DNA from: Methylobacter sp.
GTDB taxonomy: Bacteria; Pseudomonadota; Gammaproteobacteria; Methylococcales; Methylomonadaceae
Assembly (NCBI GenBank): GCA_028716975.1
Contig: JAQUOU010000010.1
Span: forward strand, 1-64,000
Length of the DNA stretch: 64,000 nt
Reading direction: 5' to 3'
Below, one piece after another: positions 8,404 to 19,774 of this stretch; position 1 is the stretch's first letter; each line of letters begins with the position of its first letter. A program made the translations under genes and the position numbers. Below the pieces are notes generated by a model. It was not told where the DNA came from. It was given only the letters and a program-made list of their open reading frames with translations, and did not search any database.

Positions 8404-10716
8404 TTATATACTCAAGCGGATGCCAATCCATCCGGCTCTTGGCGCTCCCGGCGATACAAACCTGCCATTGTCAAACCCGGGTAATACCTCAGCAGCATTG
8501 CCGTAAACACCGAATGAATTATAGTTTTTGTCGAAAATATTATCGACCTTGCCGAATATGGCAAAATGCTTAGTTACTTTATATTCCGCTGTAGCATTAA
8601 ATAGCCAGTAACCTGCTAAATGAGGGGTGGTATTGGCTTCGTCACCTCTGAAGAACTGATCGCCGCTATACATGCCATTAATACCCAGTGAAACGCGCTG
8701 CCATAAATCAACAGCTATCGAAGCCTTAAAGATATGTTCCGGAATATTAGGGATTCTATCGCCTCTGGCAACGTCTATTGTTTGGGTATTATCCAGCGGA
8801 TTCTGAATGGCGAAGCCATCCAGAAATCTGGCGTTTAAATAGGTATAGTTTGTAGAAAAATGCCAGTCATCTATGCGGCTGAATAATTGCGGGTAATTAA
8901 CAGTTGTTCCGGCTTCTATACCATAACGGCGGGATTGCCCGACATTACTGAAAAAGCCCTGACTGGCAATGCCTCCGGCACGATGAAAAATAATGTCGTT
9001 ATGGTTAACCGTATTAAAATAACCAAGATTCCATTTCAGATCGCCTCTGCCTATTAATGCATCCAGGTCACCTCTAAAACCGCCTTCCCAGGTTTTGGCG
9101 ACAACCTGAGCCAGGGGGGGATCCGAAATAAATGCATTCGGCAATTTACAGGGTTTATCGGGATCGGCGCAGCTTAATTCCATTGGCGTCGGCGCCCGTG
9201 ATGACTCGCTGTAGCTGCCGTATACGCCAAGATTATCAATGATCTGATAGGTAAGGCCGGCAGAAGGATTAAGCCGGTCAAACGAATGTTTGCCGCTCAA
9301 GTCATCCGTTTCGCCATCTTGTATATATTGGTTTTTCAGGTCAATATCGATATGGTTATAACGTCCTGCGACGGTTGCAGTTAATTTATCGGTAATGGAA
9401 AAGCTGTCCGTCAGAAATACGCCGACTGTCTCGGTATTGGTATTCAATCTGACTTTCGATTCATTAACAAATACGCCGCTGCCTATCGTTCCTCTATCAT
9501 TGGTTAAACGTCCCAGTTCAGTATCGGATCCAAAATGCACGTCGGCATAGTTATAGTTTGCGCCGACGGTCAGATGGTTTTCATGCTCGAATAAAGCCTT
9601 ATTGAAGACGGTCTGCAAGGTGCCGCCGCGGCTGCGCATATTGGTGGCGCTGGTATTTTGGGTTGCGCCTTCCACAGCAGCGCCGGCAGATACATTATTC
9701 CCATTTATATCTTCAACAATTTGATCGCTGTCGTCACATAGCAATGAATCATCAAACGAGCATTCATTAAAGTCGCTGTTATCACCGTTAAATGTCCTGA
9801 TTCGATTTTGCCGGAAATAAACATTACCGCTGAGCTCAATATCATCGGCGAGCGCATAACTTCCTGATAATTCGGAAAAAAACATGCGTGTGATAGTTTG
9901 ATCAGGATGAGTAAAAATCGCTTTTCTGCTTTGTTCCTGCAATTGAACAGGCACGGCGCCATTACCTCTCAAGTCATTATCATTAGCGGCCAGAGTTAAA
10001 TTCAGCGAGCCTTTATCGCCACGCCAGCTTAAGGTGCCTAAAACCTGTTTAGCCTTTGATGGAGAGAAATCCCGCCAACCTTGCTCATCAAAATTATGCA
10101 AGTCTAGAAAATAACCCCAGCTGCCGTTATTCCAGCCGCTCATTAATTCTTCTGAATGCCTGTCCCATGAGCCGCCATAGACTTCCAACTGGTGCCCAGG
10201 CGCTGAAAATCCGGTTTTCGTCTTGATTGATATCGCCCCTCCCAGGCTGTTCAGTCCATAAACCGGATTAGACCCGGGATATAAAGCCATTGAATCAATC
10301 GCCCCTTTAGAAAATAAATCCCAATTAACAGAATCGCCAAAAGCTTCATTAAACCTGACACCGTTAAGATAAATCGATAAACCTTGCGGTAAACCCAAAA
10401 TCGGCGAAGCCACAAAACCGCGATAATAAACGTCCGGCTGTAATGGATTATTTTGTGCTTCATTAATATGAACGCTACCCAGATAGCGGTTTATATAATC
10501 CGCCAATGAAATGCTTTGGGCTTTTTCCAGTTGTTCGGAAGAAACAGTTTGAATATTCGCCGGTATCTTATCCTCGGCAACATCGCTTCCATCCAGCGGT
10601 GTAACACCTATGACATTAACTTCTTCCAGGCGAACCTCCGGTTGATCTTTAGCCATAACGGCGGTCAATACCAATAAACTGAATAGCCCACATACTCCAC
10701 ATGCCATTTTTTTCAT
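8404..10716 (-). CDS. TonB-dependent outer-membrane receptor
   Basis: A 770-residue protein from ATG at 10716, chosen because it starts the signal peptide (MKKMACGVCGLFSLLVLTAVMA). An in-frame ATG at 10782 would add a non-signal leader. After the signal come a TonB-box-like EEVNVIGV, a plug domain (IQTVSSEQLEKAQS, GFVASPILGLPQGLSIYLNGVR, PGSNPVYGLNSLGGAIS) and a long beta-barrel ending APRAGWIGIRLSI. The ligand is unknown. A near-palindrome at 10784-10808 (GAATGAAAA...TTTTCATATTC) just upstream could be a Fur-like site, which would suggest iron uptake, but the match to a Fur box is loose. The terminal residue is Ile, not the usual Phe. Confidence 0.88.
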   Translation of the reverse strand: MKKMACGVCGLFSLLVLTAVMAKDQPEVRLEEVNVIGVTPLDGSDVAEDKIPANIQTVSSEQLEKAQSISLADYINRYLGSVHINEAQNNPLQPDVYYRGFVASPILGLPQGLSIYLNGVRFNEAFGDSVNWDLFSKGAIDSMALYPGSNPVYGLNSLGGAISIKTKTGFSAPGHQLEVYGGSWDRHSEELMSGWNNGSWGYFLDLHNFDEQGWRDFSPSKAKQVLGTLSWRGDKGSLNLTLAANDNDLRGNGAVPVQLQEQSRKAIFTHPDQTITRMFFSELSGSYALADDIELSGNVYFRQNRIRTFNGDNSDFNECSFDDSLLCDDSDQIVEDINGNNVSAGAAVEGATQNTSATNMRSRGGTLQTVFNKALFEHENHLTVGANYNYADVHFGSDTELGRLTNDRGTIGSGVFVNESKVRLNTNTETVGVFLTDSFSITDKLTATVAGRYNHIDIDLKNQYIQDGETDDLSGKHSFDRLNPSAGLTYQIIDNLGVYGSYSESSRAPTPMELSCADPDKPCKLPNAFISDPPLAQVVAKTWEGGFRGDLDALIGRGDLKWNLGYFNTVNHNDIIFHRAGGIASQGFFSNVGQSRRYGIEAGTTVNYPQLFSRIDDWHFSTNYTYLNARFLDGFAIQNPLDNTQTIDVARGDRIPNIPEHIFKASIAVDLWQRVSLGINGMYSGDQFFRGDEANTTPHLAGYWLFNATAEYKVTKHFAIFGKVDNIFDKNYNSFGVYGNAAEVLPGFDNGRFVSPGAPRAGWIGIRLSI

Positions 10717-10989
10717 AATACATTCTATAAACTTTATATGGATGTCATCATAGCCAAAAGGCTGAGTAATCAATATAAGCATTGAATGAAAAGGAAATTT
10801 TCATATTCCTACACGATATATTTGGGTCTATCTTGGTTTGTCAGCTTGAGCGCAAGGGAGTTTGAGTCTAAAAGGTGTAACAAGCGCGTCGAGGGAAGGC
10901 AATAAGCCGATTAGCGTATTGCATGGTTGAATTTATAGGGTTTGTAAATTTATTTGGAGCAGCGATAATTTTTTGGAGTAAGCAGAAAA

Positions 10990-11020
10990 AACCCCGACCT
11001 GTTAAAAACCGGTCGGGGTT
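10990..11020 (-). terminator. Terminator for the min operon
   Basis: A 10-bp perfect stem AACCCCGACC (10990-10999) and GGTCGGGGTT (11011-11020). On the minus strand it is followed by a T-rich run (TTTTTTCTGC), so it ends the minC-minD-minE-winged-helix unit. The rest of 10717-11105 holds the upstream region of the TonB receptor and nothing else I can name. Confidence 0.8.
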
Positions 11021-11105
11021 TAATTTGAAAAGCGCACTTTAAAGAGAAAAGAAACTTATAAAATTGTTGCTACTTACATAAAGTAAAAAACAATAAAACA
11101 AAAAA

Positions 11106-11306
11106 CTATTTCAAGGTTAATGTTTCAGCTCGACCTATCAACTCAATTGATAACTTGTCTTCTTTTAGTAACCAGCCAATTGCGCGTTGTATCTCGTTTT
11201 TACTGATGCCTGTTTCAGTAGTAATTTTAGTTACGCTGGACGGCCCATGTTTATCCAGGTATTTCCAGATTTTCCCAGCAGCATCACCAATTATTTTATT
11301 AGCCAT
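11106..11306 (-). CDS. Small winged-helix protein (DUF2582 type)
   Basis: A 66-residue protein, almost entirely one winged helix-turn-helix: AGKIWKYLDKHGPSSVTKITTETGISKNEIQRAIGWLLKEDKLSIE. This matches the DUF2582 family of tiny wHTH proteins. The start has a good ribosome site (AAAGGTGA). It follows minE by 32 bases on the same strand and precedes a strong terminator, so it is probably the last gene of the min operon. Whether it binds DNA or plays any part in division is unknown. Confidence 0.75.
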   Translation of the reverse strand: MANKIIGDAAGKIWKYLDKHGPSSVTKITTETGISKNEIQRAIGWLLKEDKLSIELIGRAETLTLK

Positions 11307-11338
11307 GTATAGTCACCTTTTGATGGTTGAGTAAAAAG

Positions 11339-11605
11339 TTAAGGGGTTTTAGCGTGATAGTCAGGAAGCACTATATTTACTTCAAGGGTTTCCTGATTGT
11401 CATCCTGTTCAAAATTAACTGATATGGCTTCTTGCCCTACATTAACGTATTTTCGAATAACCTCAAGCAATTCTTTTTGTAATTGAGGAAGATAAGAAGG
11501 TTGGTTTCGAGAGGATCTTTCGTGTGCAACCAGAATTTGCAGACGTTCTTTTGCAAGAGAAGCGGAACTGGTTTTTGAAGTTCTAAAATAATCCAGTAAA
11601 CTCAT
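11339..11605 (-). CDS. minE: Cell division topological specificity factor MinE
   Basis: An 88-residue protein with the MinE layout: an N-terminal membrane/MinD-binding part (MSLLDYFRTSKTSSASLAKERLQILVAHERS) and a C-terminal dimer domain (LPQLQKELLEVIRKYVNV...LEVNIVLP). MinE stimulates the MinD ATPase and drives pole-to-pole oscillation, keeping MinC away from midcell. Its ATG shares one base with the minD stop (TAATG), which implies coupled translation. Confidence 0.96.
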   Translation of the reverse strand: MSLLDYFRTSKTSSASLAKERLQILVAHERSSRNQPSYLPQLQKELLEVIRKYVNVGQEAISVNFEQDDNQETLEVNIVLPDYHAKTP

Positions 11606-12414
11606 TATTTACTCCCGAAAAACTTTCCAAAAAGCCCTTTTTTTCCATCAATAAATCGATGAGGTTTATCTTCACCTAAATAGCGGGCAACAATATCCGA
11701 ATAGGCTTGGCCTGCGTCGCTTTTTTCATCAAGAATAACCGGTGTTCCTGAGTTTGAGGCATTTAAAACTGATTTTGATTCTGGAATAACACCTAATAAA
11801 TGCAAGGATAATATTTCCTGTACATCATCGACGCTCAGCATTTCGCCTAATTTCACTCTGTCCGGCGAGTAACGCGACAGTAGGAGGTATTCCCTGATAG
11901 GCTCCTGGTTTTGCTCCGCCCTGCGTGATTTACTGGCTAATATGCCCAGCATACGATCTGAATCCCTGACCGAAGAGACTTCCGGGTTAGTTACCACAAA
12001 GGCGTCATCGGCAAAATACATGGCTAAATGAGCGCCTTTTTCAATGCCGGCCGGAGAATCGCAGACTATATATTTAAAATCTTTGGACAAATCTTCCAGA
12101 ATCTTGCCTACACCCTCCTGGCTAAGCGCATCTTTATCGCGTGTTTGGGAGGCCGGCAGGATATAAAGCAGATTGCAGTTTTTATCGCGGATCAATGCCT
12201 GGTTAAGAGTTGCTTCGCCATTGATGACATTGACAAAATCATAAACTACACGACGTTCACAGCCCATGATTAAATCGAGATTTCGCAATCCTACATCAAA
12301 ATCAATCACGGCTGTTTTATGGCCTTTTTTTGCAAGCCCCATGGCTATGGCGGCGCTGGTTGTGGTTTTACCAACTCCCCCTTTACCGGATGTTACGACT
12401 ATGATTCTTGCCAA
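11605..12414 (-). CDS. minD: Septum-site determining ATPase MinD
   Basis: A 269-residue ParA/MinD ATPase. It begins MARIIVVTSGKGGVGKTTTSAA, with the deviant Walker A lysines, and later has DSPAGIEKGA. The C-terminal FGKFFGSK amphipathic tail is the membrane-targeting helix. Translation appears to start at TTG 12414, preceded by GAGG at suitable spacing; no ATG fits the conserved N-terminus. MinD recruits MinC to the membrane and is released by MinE. It is the middle gene of minCDE. Confidence 0.96.
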   Translation of the reverse strand: MARIIVVTSGKGGVGKTTTSAAIAMGLAKKGHKTAVIDFDVGLRNLDLIMGCERRVVYDFVNVINGEATLNQALIRDKNCNLLYILPASQTRDKDALSQEGVGKILEDLSKDFKYIVCDSPAGIEKGAHLAMYFADDAFVVTNPEVSSVRDSDRMLGILASKSRRAEQNQEPIREYLLLSRYSPDRVKLGEMLSVDDVQEILSLHLLGVIPESKSVLNASNSGTPVILDEKSDAGQAYSDIVARYLGEDKPHRFIDGKKGLFGKFFGSK

Positions 12415-12442
12415 TTGCTTTTCCTCTACGGTGATAATATTA

Positions 12443-13177
12443 TTAAATATCTTTAATAATTATAGTATGGTCTTGTAAATACATCTGAACAGGTTTATTG
12501 CGTGCAATTGCCTGCAGATCTTCGCTGATTTTATAGTTTCCGGCGATTGATATAAGCTCTGCCTGTAAATCGGAACAGAAAATACGCGCCTCCGTATTGC
12601 CCTGCACACCGGCTAATGCCCGTCCTCTTAATGTGCCGTAAATGTGGATATTGCCCTCAGCCAAAATTTCGGCTCCGGCGCTGACTTGCGCCAAAATAAC
12701 CAAGTCGCCTGATGCGTACAGCCGTTGGCCGGAACGTATCGGATGAGTAATCAGCGTAGTTGTTGCTGTACTAGTTTTCGGTTCAGGGGCAGGGGGAGTA
12801 ATGGTTTTTTGTTTTTGAGCTTCGGCAACTGTATTGCCGCTGTTAATCGAATAAACCGGAATTTGTAGAGCCAGCGCCTTTTTATTTTGGTTTAAGCTGC
12901 CGCCGCGTATGCCTATTGGCAATAATCCCGGTTTGCGAAGAATCTCCATAAGTTCTGCAATATCAATGTCGAGGTCTTTTTTATTAAGCTCCTGGACATC
13001 AAGCACTAAAGGAGAATTCCTGAAAAACTCGGGCGCCAAACGGATTTTTGCCTGGAGTTGTTGTTCTATAATTGCCAAGTCATTACTGGATAAAACTAAA
13101 ACGGGTACTGAAAAAGTACTGCTTTTAAATTCCAGCGCAGGCGGGTTATAAGGCGTTTTTTGAGAGTCTGGCGACAT
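12443..13177 (-). CDS. minC: Septum-site determining protein MinC
   Basis: A 244-residue protein from ATG 13177; a TTG at 13198 would add seven residues, and the choice is uncertain because neither has a strong ribosome site. Residues about 15-110 are the FtsZ-inhibiting N-domain (LEFKSSTFSVPVLVLSSNDLAIIEQQL). After a proline/threonine-rich linker, the C-terminal beta-helix (SGQRLYASGDLVILAQVSAGAEILAEGNIHIYGTLRGRALAGVQGN) binds MinD. It is the first gene of the operon. Confidence 0.95.
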   Translation of the reverse strand: MSPDSQKTPYNPPALEFKSSTFSVPVLVLSSNDLAIIEQQLQAKIRLAPEFFRNSPLVLDVQELNKKDLDIDIAELMEILRKPGLLPIGIRGGSLNQNKKALALQIPVYSINSGNTVAEAQKQKTITPPAPEPKTSTATTTLITHPIRSGQRLYASGDLVILAQVSAGAEILAEGNIHIYGTLRGRALAGVQGNTEARIFCSDLQAELISIAGNYKISEDLQAIARNKPVQMYLQDHTIIIKDI

Positions 13178-13524
13178 CCGTTGAATCTGTTTAGACAATT
13201 AGAAGAATTAATTCTAGCATTGCTTATAAAAAAAATCATTTTCAAGTTGTTAATACTTGAATAAATGAGGAAAATGGTTTTTAGGCCCATCCAAATCAAA
13301 TACTATTATTATTATAGTAAGATAGATCAATTGAATGCTTTTTGCATTAGTCACTATGACCTGAATTAAATGGGTTAGCTATAGTAATATTCATGAGTAA
13401 TGATATTCGTTATACATTTGTAAAAACTATACTTTTCCAAGTATATAAATTAATGCAATAACGCTAACGCGCCCCGGCGTCTTGCAATCTGTGTTATTTT
13501 CCTTTAACTTAACTCTACATCCGT

Positions 13525-15527
<2,003 letters not shown>

Positions 15528-15535
15528 CGCTACCG

Positions 15536-15567
15536 GATTCCCACGATTTTCGTGGGAATCTTTAAAT
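15536..15567 (+). terminator. Terminator after thiC
   Basis: Perfect 11-bp stem GATTCCCACGA (15536-15546) and TCGTGGGAATC (15550-15560) with a TTT loop, followed by TTTAAAT, eight bases after the thiC stop. Confidence 0.8.
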
Positions 15568-15572
15568 CTTTA

Positions 15573-15758
15573 AAGGAAACTCTGAATAAGTCCTTCGACA
15601 AGCTCAGGACGAACGGTAAGCCATTGATTCCATTCGGGGGGAGCCCTTAGCCAGTGCTCAGGAGAGTGGTATCGATTCCGTTCGTGGTGAGCCCTTCGCC
15701 ACTGCTCAGGAGAGCCTTGTCGAACCATGAACAGAATCAACTTATTCAGAGCTTCCTT
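15573..15758. repeat. MITE-like element with 19-bp terminal inverted repeats
   Basis: A 186-bp non-coding element. The left end AAGGAAACTCTGAATAAGT (15573-15591) matches the inverted right end at 15740-15758 at 18 of 19 positions. Inside are further inverted copies of a CTTCGACAAGCTCAG/GCTCAGGAGAGCCTTGTCGAA palindrome, which also occurs near 19.8 kb. It has no reading frame, consistent with a miniature element mobilised in trans. It sits between the thiC terminator and the end of ppa. Confidence 0.7.
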
Positions 15759-15768
15759 AAATAAACTT

Positions 15769-16380
15769 TTAGCAGCTGTAATGATTTTTATAGTCTTCCA
15801 TTGATCTCCTGATCACTTCATGCGCTTCTTCCCGTCCATAGACATTGGTTATTTCACAGGAGCTCATTTCGCCTGGAAGATTTTTATAGGTCAGAAAATA
15901 ATGTTTCAAGCGGTCGATATAAGACTGGGGACAATCCGATACGTCATTCCACTGGCGGTAAAACTCGTCGCCTTTCATTACGGCAATAATCTTATCGTCC
16001 GCTTCTCCCTTATCCAGTAATCGAAATCCGCCGATGGGGATCGCCTGTAAAATAATATTTCCATGCGTTACAGTGCGCTCGCTTAAAACGCAAATATCAA
16101 GCGGATCGCCGTCCCCTTTGGCAACTGTTTTGCCCGACTTGAAGGCGGCAAACTCGGCAATTTTTTCAGCGCAATAGGTTTGCGGAATAAAGCCGTAAAG
16201 TGTAGGAACGGTATTGGAAAATTTTTGGGGCCGGTCAATTTTAAGATAACCGCTGGTTTTGTCGATTTCATATTTAACCGTGTCGGACGGGACAATTTCT
16301 ATAAAGGCAGTCACGACTGACGGCACATCGTCGCCCACTCTAATGCCGTGCCAGGGATGTGCTTTATGTTGTATATTCAT
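15769..16380 (-). CDS. ppa: Inorganic pyrophosphatase (family I, soluble)
   Basis: A 203-residue enzyme that hydrolyses pyrophosphate to phosphate. The family I signature DGDPLDICVL is present, together with KYEIDKTSGYLKIDR, TLYGFIPQTYC and KDDEFYRQW-type segments. The start is ATG 16380 (MNIQHKAHPWHGIRVG), where homology begins; the frame is open back to 16491 but that part looks non-coding. Three cysteines, including the terminal SC, are unremarkable. It is a single gene with no obvious partner. Confidence 0.9.
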   Translation of the reverse strand: MNIQHKAHPWHGIRVGDDVPSVVTAFIEIVPSDTVKYEIDKTSGYLKIDRPQKFSNTVPTLYGFIPQTYCAEKIAEFAAFKSGKTVAKGDGDPLDICVLSERTVTHGNIILQAIPIGGFRLLDKGEADDKIIAVMKGDEFYRQWNDVSDCPQSYIDRLKHYFLTYKNLPGEMSSCEITNVYGREEAHEVIRRSMEDYKNHYSC

Positions 16381-17018
16381 GGGTAATATTTGTAATTGCC
16401 TAAAAAATGATTGGTATTTTTCCTCTAACGGACTATTCCTGAGGCAATTTTCTACCCGGAAACGAGAATAGAAAAAAGACCTGGGTAACAAATCAAAACG
16501 ATAAAGCCGACTATTCGTGGTGTCCTGTTCTACTGCGAATCAAGTCTGATTCTTAAAAAGCGTGTTTAAACAATCCTAATATTAAACCCTCGCATTGCGT
16601 TGGTTAGTGATGTTATTGATTAAAAGAAAGGTTGGTTTTCCGTCAATTATAAACCATCATTAAATTCATCAACGTAGGGCTTTATGGAGTATAAAGCAAG
16701 AATGAGCTTTTGTTTTATTTGAGGAATCTCAAGTCAATATTGTAGCATACTGCTTTAAACATTGGATTGTGGCGAATGCCGGCTAAAAGAATAAATAACC
16801 TCATGGCCATCAGGCTTTGCTTCACTTTCCTGGACTTCATGAGCTGAAGATAGGGTAATTAAAGCTTATTCGCCATGGCCTTTTATGAGTGGTTATTTTC
16901 TAAGCCTATAAATTATGAAAGTATGCGCTCCTTCTCTTAAACAATCTCCGTCTAATCGACTGGGACAATATAAAAACCGTATGGGATAATAGTAATTTAT
17001 TCACGTCAATCCGACTCC
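16381..17018. other. Intergenic region with no recognised feature
   Basis: About 640 bases between the divergent ppa and PepSY genes. It is AT-rich with a few short inverted repeats. I see no reading frame with protein-like content, no tRNA, and none of the dispersed repeats found nearby. It must hold both promoters. Confidence 0.5.
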
Positions 17019-18377
17019 ATGCAATTGCCTATCAAACGCTTGCCGGTGCGAGCAGCCTGGCTCAAAATTCATCTTTACTTGGCATTAAGCGCGGGCTTCT
17101 TTTTTGCGCTGATGGGGCTGACCGGCAGCATTAGCGTTTACCGGGAAGAGCTGGATGAATTGTTGAACCCGCAACTGGTTATCGAAGAGCCCCAGGGCCC
17201 CTATCAATCACTGGATCGGATTATGGCAGCAGTCCAGGCTGTGCATCCGGACCGTTACAGCTCCTGGACATTGGAAATGCCGAGATCTCCGCATAGTATG
17301 GTTACTGTCTGGTATGATAAACCCAGGGAGACTTTCTTCGAGTTGTATGCGCCGCTTATGGTGACGGTAAATCCCTATACAGCAGAGGTTGTTACCAACC
17401 GTTTCTGGGGACAAACGTTGACGACCTGGCTGCTTGACCTGCACACGCAGCTTCAACTGGCTCGCTTTGGCTGGAACGCCGTGGGTATTTTGGGACTATT
17501 GCTCATGATTTCAATGGGTACCGGACTTTATTTATGGTGGCCGGGGATAGCAGGAATCGGGGCAGCGTTAAAAATAAGGCATCGGGCCGGAATGATCCGA
17601 TTTGCCTTCGATTTACACCGGCTAATCGGGCTGCTTAGCGCATCTGTCCTGCTATTGCTCGCGTTTACCGGATTTCTTTTGAGTTATCCTTCCATTCCCG
17701 AATCCTTGACCGGTTCAACCGGTATGGAACACGGCGAAACAGGCCGCAATATTCCCAGCACAGCCATTCCCAACAATCATCCCGTCGGCCTGGAGTTAGC
17801 GGAGTTTATCGCCCGCGGCCCGTTTCCGCGCGCCGAACTAAGGCGAGTTACGACGCCTGCCGGTAACGCCGGCATTTATCGCATCAACTTGCGTCAAGAC
17901 AGCGAAATCAATCAGCGGCATCCTTTTACAACGGTTTGGGTGGATCGCTGGAGCGGGCACATTAAGGAAGTACGCAATCCCGCCCGTTTTTCCGCAGGGG
18001 AAACTATTGCGACATGGATATGGCCGTTACATACCGGGGAGGCTTTGGGCGCTACCGGCCGGTTTCTCTGGTTTCTGGCCGGTCAAAGCGTTTTTGTACT
18101 TTATGTCAGCGGCTTGTTGCGCTGGTTATATAGTCGGGGTATGGTTAAAGATCGTGAAGTAAACTTTGCTCTACTGAAGCCTCATGTTTATCGATTGATA
18201 AAAACAATACGCCGCATGAGTTTGAAGCTTTTTCGTCTTATGAGGCTGTTGGTACACAAGATGATTCAATACGCGCCAACTATTAAAAAAGGATACGGCG
18301 TATTAGCCCAATGGCTACAGCGGATGCTTTTGATTATGAAGACGCATCGCCGGAAACGGCTAGGTAAAATTAACTAG
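17019..18377 (+). CDS. PepSY-domain inner-membrane protein (PiuB/iron-reductase type)
   Basis: A 452-residue protein of the PepSY-associated TM family. Membrane segments are at about residues 17-38 (LYLALSAGFFFALMGLTGSISVY), 145-170 (WNAVGILGLLLMISMGTGLYLWWPG), 195-220 (LHRLIGLLSASVLLLLAFTGFLLS) and 345-370 (FLWFLAGQSVFVLYVSGLLRWLY). Histidines next to the helices (KIHLYLAL, DLHRLIGL, WPLHTGEALG) are the usual haem-ligand candidates. Such proteins often reduce or help import ferric siderophores, but no receptor gene is adjacent. The last 80 residues are basic and unusual in length. Confidence 0.85.
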   Translation: MQLPIKRLPVRAAWLKIHLYLALSAGFFFALMGLTGSISVYREELDELLNPQLVIEEPQGPYQSLDRIMAAVQAVHPDRYSSWTLEMPRSPHSMVTVWYDKPRETFFELYAPLMVTVNPYTAEVVTNRFWGQTLTTWLLDLHTQLQLARFGWNAVGILGLLLMISMGTGLYLWWPGIAGIGAALKIRHRAGMIRFAFDLHRLIGLLSASVLLLLAFTGFLLSYPSIPESLTGSTGMEHGETGRNIPSTAIPNNHPVGLELAEFIARGPFPRAELRRVTTPAGNAGIYRINLRQDSEINQRHPFTTVWVDRWSGHIKEVRNPARFSAGETIATWIWPLHTGEALGATGRFLWFLAGQSVFVLYVSGLLRWLYSRGMVKDREVNFALLKPHVYRLIKTIRRMSLKLFRLMRLLVHKMIQYAPTIKKGYGVLAQWLQRMLLIMKTHRRKRLGKIN

Positions 18378-18416
18378 AAATCATGATTAATGGCTTCAGG
18401 GAATGCTTTATTAATT

Positions 18417-18567
18417 GTAACTATTCAGCAATGCTCCAAAGCCCTCTCCAGAAGGAGGGAGTTAGGTGAGGGGAATTTAAAACAAGGCAAAATGCTTTAT
18501 TTTAATCCCCCTCATCCTATTCTTCTCCCGGAAGGGGAAGGGACTGTTCTTCGCGCTGAATAGTTAC
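18417..18567. repeat. MITE-like element with perfect 13-bp ends
   Basis: The ends GTAACTATTCAGC (18417-18429) and its exact reverse complement (18555-18567) bound a 151-bp palindromic element. Inside, a CCCTCTCC...GTGAGGGGA arm at about 18442-18474 is roughly mirrored by TCCCCCTCATCC...GGGAAGGGA at about 18506-18543. It has no coding capacity. It fills most of the gap between the PepSY gene and moaA. Confidence 0.75.
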
Positions 18568-18725
18568 TACTAATTTATGCAATAATTCATATCGAAGGTG
18601 AGAAGCGCAAGCGCATAAATGAATCAAATGCACCCCCTTGAAGTCCAATGGGTATTTCGCGGAACAGAATGGCTGCATGGCAAAAAGTCCGCAAAATACT
18701 AACTTATATTTTTAACTCTAATCTT

Positions 18726-19733
18726 ATGACTCCATTTAAACCTGCTATTCAACTGATCGATCGTTTTGGCAGAAAAGTTGATTATTTGCGAATTTCCATC
18801 ACGGATCGATGCGATTTCCGCTGCGTCTATTGCATGGGGGAAGACATGACATTTTTACCGCGCGCGCAGGTTCTGACGCTGGAAGAAATTTATACGCTGG
18901 CTAAAGTCTTTGCTGAATTGGAAGTGAAAAAAATCAGGGTGACGGGCGGCGAGCCTTTAGTCAGAAAAGGTGCACTGGAGCTGTTGCAAAAGATCGGCAG
19001 TATTGACGGACTGAATGAACTGGTGATTACGACGAATGGCTCCCAGCTTGAAACAATGGCGGCATCCTTAAAGGAAGCAGGCGTAAAACGCATTAATATC
19101 AGCCTGGATACCCTCGACGCTGATAAATTTAAAGCCATAACCCGAACCGGTGATTTACAGAAAGTACTTAACGGCATTCAGGCCGCCAGATCAGCGGGAT
19201 TTGAGCGCATAAAAATCAATGCGGTCATACTAAAAAATCGGAATCATCTTGAAGTTAATGACCTGGTGCAGTTTGCAGTCGATAACGCTATCGATATCAG
19301 CTTTATCGAAGAAATGCCGCTGGGCATAGTTAAGCAGCATGACCGGTCGGAAACCTATTATTCCAGCGACTTGATCAAAGCGGATCTGGCCCGGAATTTT
19401 TCATTGGTCGCCAGCACTGAAAAAACCGGCGGGCCTTCAAATTATTTCAATATTCCAGGCACTCAAACCCGCGTCGGCTTTATTTCTCCGCACAGCGAGA
19501 ATTTTTGCAGCACATGCAACAGGGTTAGGCTGACTGCCGAAGGACGGTTATTGCTGTGTCTAGGCAATGAGCATTCCGTTGATTTAAAAAAAGTAATGCG
19601 GGCCAATCCAGGCGACATGACAATATTAAAACAAGCCATTGTGGATGCCATGCTGATTAAACCTGAAAAGCATGAATTTAATATCCACGAACAACCGGTT
19701 ATCCTGCGGTATATGAATATGACCGGCGGCTAA
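18726..19733 (+). CDS. moaA: GTP 3',8-cyclase MoaA (molybdenum cofactor synthesis)
   Basis: A 335-residue radical-SAM enzyme, the first step of molybdopterin synthesis. The N-terminal cluster motif is in [13 protein letters not shown]; the C-terminal cluster cysteines are in [11 protein letters not shown] and LLLCLG; the chain ends in the conserved Gly-Gly (MNMTGG). ATG 18726 ([12 protein letters not shown]) gives the normal length; the frame is open to an ATG at 18648 but that part is not typical. No other moa genes are adjacent, so it must work with genes elsewhere. Confidence 0.95.
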   Translation: MTPFKPAIQLIDRFGRKVDYLRISITDRCDFRCVYCMGEDMTFLPRAQVLTLEEIYTLAKVFAELEVKKIRVTGGEPLVRKGALELLQKIGSIDGLNELVITTNGSQLETMAASLKEAGVKRINISLDTLDADKFKAITRTGDLQKVLNGIQAARSAGFERIKINAVILKNRNHLEVNDLVQFAVDNAIDISFIEEMPLGIVKQHDRSETYYSSDLIKADLARNFSLVASTEKTGGPSNYFNIPGTQTRVGFISPHSENFCSTCNRVRLTAEGRLLLCLGNEHSVDLKKVMRANPGDMTILKQAIVDAMLIKPEKHEFNIHEQPVILRYMNMTGG

Positions 19734-19774
19734 GGATTCCGTCAAAAATAACTTCCCGAAATTGCAAAATCGCC

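Noticed and set aside
8241..8573. Open plus-strand frame of 110 codons over the candidate small RNA and the end of the TonB receptor gene
   Set aside because: It runs through the terminator hairpin and antisense to the receptor C-terminus, and its residue mix is not protein-like.
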